64,000 nt of DNA from Bacillus_I endophytica_A (GTDB lineage Bacteria > Bacillota > Bacilli > Bacillales > Bacillaceae_H), in the NCBI RefSeq assembly GCF_026790145.1, contig NZ_JALAMS010000035.1, positions 1 to 64,000 on the forward strand, read 5' to 3'. Below, piece after piece: positions 51,829-59,674 of this stretch; the stretch's first letter is position 1; every line of letters begins with the position of its first letter. Under the pieces are notes generated by a model. It was given only the letters and a program-made list of their open reading frames with translations. It was not told the DNA's origin and did not search any database. A program made the position numbers and the translations under genes.

Positions 51829-52533
51829 ATGACGTTATTTAAGATTTCTCATCAACGAAAAACGCTAGGAGACAGCATATATGCTCATCTTCGCAACGAA
51901 ATTATTTCGCTTCGGTTGAAGCCAGGTGAAATGATCTATGAAAATGAAGTAGCTTCTGATTTCGGAGTTAGCCGTACTCCAGTGAGGGAAGCCTTCCGAT
52001 TACTTGTTAATGAAGAGTTTATTGAAATCTTGCCTCAAAAAGGGGCACGTATTTCTTATATTTCAACCAAAAAAGTAAAAGAGGCATGGTTTGTAAGAGA
52101 GAGTCTTGAGATAAGTGCTTTTAAGAAAGTGGCAATAGATTGGAATAATGAAGAAGATCGATTTCAGAAAATGTATAAGAGTATTGTAGAAAATTTAGAA
52201 GAACAAAGACAAGCATCACGTAAACAAGATTACGTTGAATTTTTCCGATTGGACGAAGTTTATCATAAGATTGTAATGGATGAAGTAGACAATGCAACAC
52301 TTCTTTCTTTCATAAACCAACTTCGTGGACATGTAAATAGATTAAGATATCTAGAATTCTATGATCGAAAGGATACTAACAGGATTACGGACGATCATCA
52401 AGCGATATTTGATGCTCTCATAAATAAAGATCCTGCTAAAGTAGAAGACCTCTTAACTAAACATCTTAGACAATCTCCTAATTATTTGCAAAAAGTGATT
52501 GATAAATATCCTGATTATTTTCAACTAGACTAA
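51829..52533 (+). CDS. Second FadR/VanR-type GntR regulator
   Basis: The 234-residue protein has a winged helix (about 13-75, LRNEIISLRLKPGEMIYENEVASDFGVSRTPVREAFRLL) and an FCD domain (about 85-220, with LDEVYHKIVMD and a terminal NYLQKVIDKYPDYFQLD). It is divergent from the first regulator and precedes the aldehyde dehydrogenase operon. A TTGTATACTAGTAT site occurs both in front of this gene and in front of that operon, so it probably represses both. The only ribosome-site-like sequence before the ATG is a weak GGGGTGA. The effector is unknown. Confidence 0.9.
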   Translation: MTLFKISHQRKTLGDSIYAHLRNEIISLRLKPGEMIYENEVASDFGVSRTPVREAFRLLVNEEFIEILPQKGARISYISTKKVKEAWFVRESLEISAFKKVAIDWNNEEDRFQKMYKSIVENLEEQRQASRKQDYVEFFRLDEVYHKIVMDEVDNATLLSFINQLRGHVNRLRYLEFYDRKDTNRITDDHQAIFDALINKDPAKVEDLLTKHLRQSPNYLQKVIDKYPDYFQLD

Positions 52534-52537
52534 AAGA

Positions 52538-52578
52538 TGCTTAAATCCATAACATGCCGAAAATTATGGATTTAAGCA
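52538..52578 (+). terminator. 15-bp perfect hairpin after the second gntR
   Basis: TGCTTAAATCCATAA (52538-52552) and TTATGGATTTAAGCA (52564-52578) form a perfect stem four bases after the gntR stop. No T-run follows. It probably ends or stabilises the gntR message. Confidence 0.55.
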
Positions 52579-52623
52579 CGCTCTTCAATCCCCAAATTTA
52601 ATAAAATAAGTATGCTTAATCAT

Positions 52624-52639
52624 CTTGTATACTAGTATA
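52624..52639. promoter_or_regulatory. Operator palindrome of the aldehyde dehydrogenase operon
   Basis: CTTGTATACTAGTATA contains the perfect 12-bp palindrome TATACTAGTATA (52628-52639). The first 15 bases are identical to the site before the second gntR (51778-51792). This pair is strong evidence for a shared regulator. The same bases also resemble a -10 region. Confidence 0.7.
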
Positions 52640-52648
52640 AAGTTAAAA

Positions 52649-52662
52649 TGTAAGCGTTTAAT
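52649..52662. promoter_or_regulatory. CcpA catabolite-responsive element of the aldehyde dehydrogenase operon
   Basis: TGTAAGCGTTTAAT fits the cre consensus TGWAARCGYTWNCW at 13 of 14 positions and lies ten bases after the palindrome. Sugar repression of the operon is thus likely. Confidence 0.6.
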
Positions 52663-52689
52663 AATAGACTTTTAATAAAAAGTACTTTG

Positions 52690-52767
52690 AAGGAGGTGAG
52701 GACAAACATACTTAATATGAGGTTTGCCTTGCGAAAGATTGGTTATTTTATGAAGCAGTCTGCGCAC
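52690..52767 (+). other. Full-length Shine-Dalgarno sequence with no proper gene after it
   Basis: AAGGAGGTGA at 52690-52699 is complementary over ten bases to the usual 3' end of Bacillus 16S rRNA. The nearest ATG (52717) is too far (17 bases) and gives only MRFALRKIGYFMKQSAH before a stop at 52767. It may be a decayed leader peptide. Nothing else is recognisable up to the aldehyde dehydrogenase start. Confidence 0.3.
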
Positions 52768-52919
52768 TAAGAGATACTGTTGAAAGCGATAGTAGCATAG
52801 AAAATGTTTAGTTCCTTTTATAATCATGATAAAAGAGCCAAAAACAAATAGGCTACAACGAAATAAAGGCAGTATTAAAGAATGAAAAGAAAAAATATTC
52901 AGAAAGATGGGTGGTTTAT

Positions 52920-54368
52920 ATGTTAAAAACAAACTTTAGAAAATCTCAGCCTTATATTCAGGGAGAGTGGATTTCAGTAGAACGTGAAACGGTTACTATT
53001 ACAAGTCCATACACAAATGAGGTAATAGGAGAGCAACTATTAGCAACTGAAGAAGACGTGGAAAAAGCATTAGTCTCTGTTTATGAAGCGAAAAAAGAGA
53101 TAGCAGCTATCCCTTCTCATAAGAGAGCTAAAATTTTGAAGAGAGTAGCTTATTTATTAGAGGAAAGAAAAGAGGAGTTCGCCAAACTTATCTCTCTTGA
53201 GTTAGGAAAGCCTCTAAAAAATACATTAGATGAAGTGAGTCGTTCTATTGAAACATTTGAATTATCAGGTGAGGAAGCTAAAAGGTTAATGGGAGAAACG
53301 TTGCCAGGTGATGCTTCTGAACGAGGAACAAAAGCTATTGCTTCTACTTTTCGAGTGCCTGTAGGAGTTGTAGCAGCAATCACTCCATTTAATGCTCCTT
53401 TAAATCTTGTTTGTCATAAAATTGGACCAGCCTTTGCTGCAGGAAATACCGTCATTTTAAAGCCTTCTTCTCAAACAACTTTAGTTGCTACAGAACTTAT
53501 TAAGTTGCTACTTGAAGCAGGTTTTCCAAAAAATGCGATTAGTATGGTGCTTGGCAGAAGAGAAGTTGTTCAACAAATTGTAAAAGATGACCGTGTGAAT
53601 GTTATCTCCTTTACAGGCGGAACAGTAGCAAGCAGAAACATATGTAAACTAGCTGGAATGAAAAAAGTTTTACTTGAGCTTGGTGGAAATGCGGCTACTA
53701 TTATTCACGATGATTCAGATATTACACGAGCAGCTAAAATGTGCGCTAAAACTGGTTTTAGTAACTCTGGGCAAAGTTGTATTTCTGTTCAACGAATTTA
53801 TGTTCATCAATCAATCGTAGACAAGTTTACAAATCTGTTAAAAGAAGAAGTACTCAAGCTTAAGATAGGTGACCCGCTCTTACCTGATACAGATGTTGGA
53901 TGTGTTGTTGATCAAAATGCAGCTATGCGTGTGAAAGAGTGGATTGAAGAAGCAGTCGAATTAGGAGCAAAAGTCATTTGTGGAGGAAATCGCTCTGGAG
54001 CAACGGTAGAGCCTACTATACTACTAAATCCTCCTAAAAAAAGTAAGGTTATTTGTGAAGAAGTGTTTGGTCCAATTGTTAGTATTATTCCATACGAAAC
54101 AATTGAAGAAGCAATTGAAGAAGCAAACGATTCTTCATTTGGTCTACAAGCGGGAATTTTTACAAATCAAATTGATTTAGCTTACAAAGTAGCAAACAAG
54201 CTAGACATGGGGGGAGTTGTTATTAACGGCACATCAAATTTCAGACTTGATCATTGGCCATATGGGGGAGTCAAGGACAGTGGAATTGGACGTGAAGGTC
54301 CTCGATATGCAATAGAGGATATGACAGAAACAAAAATGATCGTGTTGCAGCTTTTTGATAATGATTAA
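52920..54368 (+). CDS. NAD(P)-dependent aldehyde dehydrogenase
   Basis: 482 residues from ATG 52920 (GGTGG before it; ATG 52911 is alternative). It has a complete ALDH fold: cofactor site ITPFNAPLNLVCHKIGPAFAAGN, FTGGTVASRNI, catalytic Glu in LELGGNAA and catalytic Cys in NSGQSCISVQR, then EEVFGPIVSI. It resembles lactaldehyde and sulfo-/phosphonoacetaldehyde dehydrogenases. It would oxidise the aldehyde made by the ThDP enzyme encoded next, giving a carboxylic acid. First gene of a three-gene operon. The substrate is inferred from the neighbours only. Confidence 0.9.
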   Translation: MLKTNFRKSQPYIQGEWISVERETVTITSPYTNEVIGEQLLATEEDVEKALVSVYEAKKEIAAIPSHKRAKILKRVAYLLEERKEEFAKLISLELGKPLKNTLDEVSRSIETFELSGEEAKRLMGETLPGDASERGTKAIASTFRVPVGVVAAITPFNAPLNLVCHKIGPAFAAGNTVILKPSSQTTLVATELIKLLLEAGFPKNAISMVLGRREVVQQIVKDDRVNVISFTGGTVASRNICKLAGMKKVLLELGGNAATIIHDDSDITRAAKMCAKTGFSNSGQSCISVQRIYVHQSIVDKFTNLLKEEVLKLKIGDPLLPDTDVGCVVDQNAAMRVKEWIEEAVELGAKVICGGNRSGATVEPTILLNPPKKSKVICEEVFGPIVSIIPYETIEEAIEEANDSSFGLQAGIFTNQIDLAYKVANKLDMGGVVINGTSNFRLDHWPYGGVKDSGIGREGPRYAIEDMTETKMIVLQLFDND

Positions 54369-54422
54369 AAACGGATGAGCAATTAGCTTATGCTTAATTA
54401 TCCCTAAAAAAGGAGTAGACAT

Positions 54423-56180
54423 ATGAAAAAATTAATTTCTCACCAGCTAGTAGAGTATCTTGAGAACCGTGGCATAGAGCATATTTTTGGACTTTGCGGA
54501 CATACGAATATTGCCGTTTTAACAGCTTTGGAAGAAAGTAATATTAAATTTATTAACGTTAGACATGAGCAAATTTCAGCACATGCAGCAGATGGATATG
54601 CTCGAGTTACAAGAAAAGCTTCTGTTGTTTTGAGTCACTTAGGTCCAGGATTGACAAATGCAGCTACAGGAGTTGCAAATGCTGCCCTTGATTCAGTTCC
54701 AATGGTTGTTATTGCTGGAGACGTTCCAACTCATTATTATGGAAAGCATCCACATCAAGAAGTGAACTTACATGCGGATGCTTCCCAATATGAAATTTAT
54801 CGTCCATTTGTAAAAAGAGCGTGGAGAGTAGACAGCCCCGAATTATTTCCGGAAATTATTGAAAAGGCTTTCGCTATAGCTGAAAATGGAAACCCTGGTC
54901 CTGTCCTTGTATCTGTTCCAATGGATATTTTTTCTAAGGAAATAGATGTTTCGTTATTCCAGCGCTTAAAACACAATACGAAAAACTTTCAGAAACCTTC
55001 TATTGATGACATAACGGCTAAAAAAATTATTGAAACGCTTATTAAAGCTAAAAATCCGCTTCTTTACGTAGGAGGTGGAATTATGTTAGCACATGCAGCA
55101 GAAGAATTGAAAGAACTTGTTGATCATTTAAGTATTCCAGTAGCTCATTCTTTAATGGGGAAATCTGCTTTACCTGATGACCATGCTTTAACATTAGGAA
55201 TGACGGGTTTTTGGGGTACAGAGTTTATCAATAATAAATGTAAAGAGGCTGATTACATTTTAGCCCTTGGAACACGTTTTGCAGAAGCTGATTCTAGCTC
55301 TTGGGAATCAGAATATACGTTTAATTTCCCACCAACAAAACTCATTCAAATTGACATCGATCCAACAGAGATTGGTCGAAACTATCCTGTTGAAATGGGT
55401 GTTGTTGCTGATCTAAAACAAGCTTTAACAGTGTTAAATAGGGTGGCAAAAGAACTTGTACCACAAGGGATAACTAATAAAGAATTAGAGAAAGAAATCT
55501 CAGAATATCGCAAAGAGTTTAAAGAGAACAATATGAAATTTATTCAAGATGATGTCTTTCCAATGCAGCCTCAACGAATTTTAGAAGAAGTACGTCAAGT
55601 ACTTCCAAGAGATGCTTACATTACAACAGACGTAGGTTGGAATAAGAATGGGGTTGGCCAACAGTTTCCAATCTATGAACCTGGCAGTATTTTAACACCT
55701 GGAGGATTTGCAACAATGGGGTTTGGAGCTCCTGCTGCTCTCGGTGCTAAAATTGCTTTACAAGATAAAGTTGTTGTTTCCCTTGTAGGTGATGGGGGAT
55801 TTGGCCAAAATCCAGCCGTACTTGCTACAGCAGCTGAAGAAAATATTCCGGTTATATGGATTATTATGAATAACTATGCGTTTGGTACAATTGCTGGTTT
55901 GCAAAAGGCACACTTCGGTACAACGCTCGGTACAGTATTTAAAAAAGATGGTGAAGCCTATTCACCAGATTATGCAGCGATTGCTAAAGCTTATGGAGTA
56001 GAAGGAGTGAAAATTCAATCTGCAGAAGAATTTAAGCCAACTCTAGAAAGAGCAATTGCAGCCAATAAACCATTTGTTATTGATGTAGCTATGTTAAACA
56101 ATCCAGTTCCGACAGCAGGACATTGGAATATTATGGATATATATTCGCCGAATAAAACCATTCATCATGTCTCGGTCTAA
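54423..56180 (+). CDS. Thiamine-diphosphate-dependent enzyme, acetolactate-synthase-like
   Basis: The 585-residue protein has the three ThDP domains. The catalytic Glu is in INVRHEQISAHAADGYAR (about E49), as in decarboxylases and not in glyoxylate carboligase. The central Rossmann domain has LLYVGGGIML and the ThDP motif GDGGFGQNPAVLATAAEENIPVIWIIMNN lies near 455-485. It decarboxylates a 2-oxo acid, giving either an aldehyde or an acyloin. The aldehyde dehydrogenase upstream (54 bases) suggests aldehyde formation. AAAAGGAG precedes the ATG. It is not in an ilv operon, so valine synthesis is unlikely. Confidence 0.88.
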   Translation: MKKLISHQLVEYLENRGIEHIFGLCGHTNIAVLTALEESNIKFINVRHEQISAHAADGYARVTRKASVVLSHLGPGLTNAATGVANAALDSVPMVVIAGDVPTHYYGKHPHQEVNLHADASQYEIYRPFVKRAWRVDSPELFPEIIEKAFAIAENGNPGPVLVSVPMDIFSKEIDVSLFQRLKHNTKNFQKPSIDDITAKKIIETLIKAKNPLLYVGGGIMLAHAAEELKELVDHLSIPVAHSLMGKSALPDDHALTLGMTGFWGTEFINNKCKEADYILALGTRFAEADSSSWESEYTFNFPPTKLIQIDIDPTEIGRNYPVEMGVVADLKQALTVLNRVAKELVPQGITNKELEKEISEYRKEFKENNMKFIQDDVFPMQPQRILEEVRQVLPRDAYITTDVGWNKNGVGQQFPIYEPGSILTPGGFATMGFGAPAALGAKIALQDKVVVSLVGDGGFGQNPAVLATAAEENIPVIWIIMNNYAFGTIAGLQKAHFGTTLGTVFKKDGEAYSPDYAAIAKAYGVEGVKIQSAEEFKPTLERAIAANKPFVIDVAMLNNPVPTAGHWNIMDIYSPNKTIHHVSV

Positions 56181-56365
56181 AAAGCAGTGTTGAGGAGGGA
56201 ACAAAGAAAAGGAAAAAACAATTTTCTTTAGCTTATCTTACTGTATTAGAGTGTTCACTGCCCTAAATGTGATACAGAATGTTTCCAAATAAATAATAGA
56301 TGTTGAAAGGAAGAAATCACATATAGAGTAGAGGAAATCTTTTATATGAAACAATCTGTTTTGCT

Positions 56366-56405
56366 CTAGAAAGTAAGGTAGACTCATTTCTTTCTTACTT
56401 TCTAG
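56366..56405 (+). terminator. 12-bp perfect hairpin before the MFS gene
   Basis: CTAGAAAGTAAG (56366-56377) and CTTACTTTCTAG (56394-56405) around a 16-base loop. It lies in the 391-base gap between the ThDP enzyme and the carrier gene, may partly uncouple them, and has no T-run. An opposite-strand frame at 56238-56513 has no ribosome site and is not called. Confidence 0.45.
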
Positions 56406-56574
56406 TATCTTTGATTTAAAGGGGTTATGATTAGAAGTCTCGTTCTTATAAGAAAGGGAGATTAGGGTGTGAAGAAGACATAAAGATAAAGAAATTAAAA
56501 CGGCATGTATCATTCACTAATTTGCGCTAACATACCTTCTTTTCTTAACAGACTTATTTAAAGGAGGAATATTG

Positions 56575-57915
56575 ATGAGCTATCAATTGGAGACACAAAA
56601 GGAGAGGCCCATTCAACAAGTTAAAAGAAAAAAACGATCTCGAGCACGTTTTACAATTCTTGCTCTCCTATTTGTAGGAACAGCTATTAACTATTTAGAT
56701 CGTACAAACATGGCTGTCGCTGCTTCTAGTATCCAAGATGATTTAGGGTTAAATGCTGCAACAATGGGACTCATTCTTTCAGCATTCGGATGGACCTATG
56801 CTTTTATGCAAATTCCAGGGGGATGGTTTATAGATCGATTTGGTCCTCGACTCATCTATGGATTATCTCTCATCTTATTTTCTTGTTTCACTCTTGCTCA
56901 AGGATTTGCTAAAAACTTTGGTACGCTTTTTGGTCTCCGACTTGGACTAGGTTTATCGGAATCACCTGCTTTTCCCGCCAATAGTCGTGTTGTTGCGTCC
57001 TGGTTTCCTCAGCGGGAAAGAGCGTTGGCAACAGGAGTCTATACGGCTGGTGAATATGTAGGGTTAGCCTTAGCTACTCCATTTTTGTTTTGGCTTTTGT
57101 CATCTTTTGGGTGGCACTCCATTTTTATTGTAACAGGAGTTATTGGACTATTATTTGCGATTGTTTGGTTTAAGGTTTATCGTGAGCCAACGCAAAGTAA
57201 GCATATTAATGAAGAAGAGTTGAAGTATATAGAAGAGGGAGGGGCACTTGTTAAAATAGAAAAGGACAAAAAGAGTCATAAAATGAAATGGTCAGACATA
57301 CAGCATCTGTTCAAATATCGCCAGTTTATTGGGATGTACCTTGGACAGTTCTCAATTGCCTCCACTCTTTATTTCTTTTTAACATGGTTTCCAACTTATC
57401 TCACTCAAGAAAAAGGAATGACATTTTTAAAAGCTGGATTTATGGGATCATTCCCATATATTGCAGCAGGAATTGGAGTGCTTTTAGGGGGATACTGGTC
57501 AGATAAAATGGTGAAACGTGGTTTATCTTTAAATATTGCCAGGAAAACACCTGTTATTATTGGACTTGTAGGTTCTTGTTCAATTGTATTAGCGAACTAT
57601 ACAGAATCCATAGGCTTAGTTATTACGATTATGTCCATTGCTTTTTTTGCTCAAGGCATGTCCAATATTACATGGACACTTGTTTCAGATATGGCGCCAA
57701 AGGAGCTGGTTGGACTGGCAGGCGGAGTATTCAACCTTGCAGCGAACTTAGCCGCTATTGTTACTCCTATTGTTATCGGAGTGATTGTAAGCAGGACAGC
57801 TTCTTTTAATGGAGCATTAATTTTTGTTAGTGCAGTTGCTTTAGTTGGAGCATTATCCTACATATTCATTATAGGAGATGTAAAACGAGTTGAAATAGTT
57901 GATAATAAAAAGTGA
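56575..57915 (+). CDS. MFS transporter of the anion:cation symporter type (hexuronate/galactarate-like)
   Basis: 446 residues from ATG 56575 with AAAGGAGG seven bases upstream. Twelve helices, with the conserved AINYLDRTNMAVAA in the first loop, GWFIDRFGPRLIYG and LGLSESPAFPANSRVVASWFPQRERALATG, are the ACS family signature. This family imports hexuronates, galactonate, galactarate and other organic acids by proton symport. It follows the aldehyde dehydrogenase and ThDP genes and is probably the uptake system for their substrate, a sugar acid or related carboxylate. Confidence 0.87.
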   Translation: MSYQLETQKERPIQQVKRKKRSRARFTILALLFVGTAINYLDRTNMAVAASSIQDDLGLNAATMGLILSAFGWTYAFMQIPGGWFIDRFGPRLIYGLSLILFSCFTLAQGFAKNFGTLFGLRLGLGLSESPAFPANSRVVASWFPQRERALATGVYTAGEYVGLALATPFLFWLLSSFGWHSIFIVTGVIGLLFAIVWFKVYREPTQSKHINEEELKYIEEGGALVKIEKDKKSHKMKWSDIQHLFKYRQFIGMYLGQFSIASTLYFFLTWFPTYLTQEKGMTFLKAGFMGSFPYIAAGIGVLLGGYWSDKMVKRGLSLNIARKTPVIIGLVGSCSIVLANYTESIGLVITIMSIAFFAQGMSNITWTLVSDMAPKELVGLAGGVFNLAANLAAIVTPIVIGVIVSRTASFNGALIFVSAVALVGALSYIFIIGDVKRVEIVDNKK

Positions 57916-58242
57916 AGTATGATGAAGGACTTAGAAGGTACAAGTCATAAAGTAATGGCAAAAAGAATCATCAAATGGAAGGGCTTACAAAGAACGGAAA
58001 ATCCTATAGTCTAGGAAAGTATAGGAGTAAATTGATAAATTAAGAGTAATGAGCCTTATTTACGAAGTGTAAAAAGGTACTATTGTTAGCCCAGAAGAGT
58101 TAAAAATAGAGATAACCTACAAATGGTGTGTATATATGAAAAAGAAAGTATTTCTTATGAATAACTTAGGAAGAATAAATGGGAACACGAAATTGATAGG
58201 GCTTTTAGCAACTTTAAATACTTATATGTTTAGATAGAAAGA
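57916..58242. other. Intergenic region, nothing firm
   Basis: Two short frames (57922-58017 and 58137-58238, about 31-33 codons) are too short and have no good ribosome site. The second, beginning MKKKVFLMNNLGRING, looks slightly protein-like. No RNA, operator or repeat is recognised. Confidence 0.35.
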
Positions 58243-58278
58243 TAAAAACGAGGGGAGAATATTCTTTCCTCGTTTTTA
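58243..58278. terminator. Bidirectional terminator
   Basis: AAAAACGAGG and CCTCGTTTTT enclose a GAGAATATTCTT core. It serves the converging zincin gene. Confidence 0.85.
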
Positions 58279-58301
58279 TTTCAAAATATATGAGTTTTCT
58301 T

Positions 58302-58739
58302 TTAGCTAATATTTTGTACCTTTTTCGTGTGAACAGCTAATGATTTTTGTCTTACCTTCTGAAAAATTCCTCTCTCAATAAAGGAAAGAAGGTCTTCAGC
58401 AATATTCCACGCATTTTCTTCAATCTTATATAAATAATAAGCATCACCTGTTTCCTCTAGCTTCTTACTTAGAAAAGAAAGCTCTGGATCAAGCGCATGT
58501 CCTAATTCGTGTCCAAAAACAATCCATCGATAGGAGTCTAAATGTTCAAGTGAGCCAAACATCTGGCGACACTGAATTTCAATATCATGTTCAAATAGAA
58601 AAATTGAATTTGTAGAAGGAACATATTTTCCACCTACACATCTTTTGTCCGGAAATTCGTACTCAATGACAAGTTTTATTGTTGCATCATTTTGATTTAT
58701 TAACGTCTCAAAATTCATTTCAACACTCGTTTCTTTCAT
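58302..58739 (-). CDS. Small zincin-like protein with HELGH motif
   Basis: 145 residues. The motif VFGHELGHALDPE holds H77, E78 and H81, and a Glu in KIEENAWNIAEDLL (about 107-108) can be the third zinc ligand, as in gluzincins and in IrrE/ImmA-type proteins. There is no signal peptide, so it is cytoplasmic. Its small size and isolated gene suggest a processing or anti-repressor peptidase and not a digestive one. I do not know a named family. No helix-turn-helix partner is adjacent. Confidence 0.7.
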   Translation of the reverse strand: MKETSVEMNFETLINQNDATIKLVIEYEFPDKRCVGGKYVPSTNSIFLFEHDIEIQCRQMFGSLEHLDSYRWIVFGHELGHALDPELSFLSKKLEETGDAYYLYKIEENAWNIAEDLLSFIERGIFQKVRQKSLAVHTKKVQNIS

Positions 58740-58997
58740 ATAATAATAAAATGAGGATCTTAATTAGTCCCTAACAATATATATCATATTGACTTCAAGC
58801 TCGCAATGTCTCTGTTCAAACAAAATAGCTTGTTCTCTACACTATATGGCTCAAAAGGAGAGGTTATACAGGGCATTAGAAATTTATAAAAAAAGTTAAG
58901 AAAAGATGCTTTTCTCCTTTATCGGTTTTCTGAGTTGTTTCTATATGAGGTAGTACGATATGATAAGAATTAAAACAATTTTTAAAGGAGTTTTTGT

Positions 58998-59513
58998 ATG
59001 GAAAAAGTTGCAGATTACCTTAAAGAAGATCTTGATATTTTGTTTGTAGGTTTTAATCCTAGCATTCGTTCAGGGAACATCGGTCACCATTTTGCACATC
59101 CAAGCAATCGTTTTTGGACTATTTTAGAAAAGGCTAAATTAACGCCAAGGAAACTTCACCCTACAGAGGATTATAAGCTTTTGGATTTTAACTATGGACT
59201 TACAAATATTGTTTCCCGTCCAACAAAAGGGGCAGAAGATATTGCAAAAGAAGAATATAAAGAAGGAAGGGAAGAACTAAGAAGAAAGATTAATAAATTC
59301 AAACCAAAGATTGCATGCTTCGTAGGAAAAGGCGTATATCAGGAATATCGGAATGAACGTAAAATACCTTGGGGAATTCAAGGAAAGGGAGTTGTTGAAG
59401 GAACGATCGATTTTGTGGCTCCTTCTTCAAGTGGTCTTGTAAGAATGAGCCTTGAAGATATTGTGGAAATATATGGAGAACTAAATCATATCTTAAAGCA
59501 TCTGCATTCGTGA
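58998..59513 (+). CDS. mug: G/U mismatch-specific uracil-DNA glycosylase (Mug/TDG family)
   Basis: The 171-residue protein has ILFVGFNPSIRSGNIGHHFAHPSNRFW, with the GFNPS active-site loop of family 2 uracil-DNA glycosylases. LTNIVSRPTKGAEDI and the intercalation segment VAPSSSGLVRMS follow. It removes uracil or ethenocytosine opposite guanine in double-stranded DNA, the first step of base excision repair. AAAGGAG stands before the ATG. A terminator at 59537-59570 follows, so it is independent of the PTS operon. Confidence 0.92.
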   Translation: MEKVADYLKEDLDILFVGFNPSIRSGNIGHHFAHPSNRFWTILEKAKLTPRKLHPTEDYKLLDFNYGLTNIVSRPTKGAEDIAKEEYKEGREELRRKINKFKPKIACFVGKGVYQEYRNERKIPWGIQGKGVVEGTIDFVAPSSSGLVRMSLEDIVEIYGELNHILKHLHS

Positions 59514-59536
59514 AAATCATCACAAATATTGAAAGT

Positions 59537-59570
59537 AAAGTTTGCAAAAGTCTAATTTTTGCAAACTTTT
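59537..59570 (+). terminator. Terminator after mug
   Basis: AAGTTTGCAAAA and TTTTTGCAAACTT form an 11-12 bp stem followed by TT. Confidence 0.75.
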
Positions 59571-59674
59571 GTCGCTTTCATTCGGTCTATTTTCTTTAGT
59601 TAATATCTCATATAGTAAAAGCATAGGAGATAGCAGTAAAACAAAATGCCTCAAGATAAAAGGAGTTGATTGCT

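Noticed and set aside
54423..56180. Glyoxylate carboligase as identity of the ThDP enzyme
   Set aside because: That enzyme lacks the catalytic Glu, whereas here RHEQ keeps it.
56238..56513. 91-codon frame on the minus strand between the ThDP enzyme and the MFS gene
   Set aside because: No ribosome site, low-complexity hydrophobic/serine composition, overlaps a hairpin. Likely chance.
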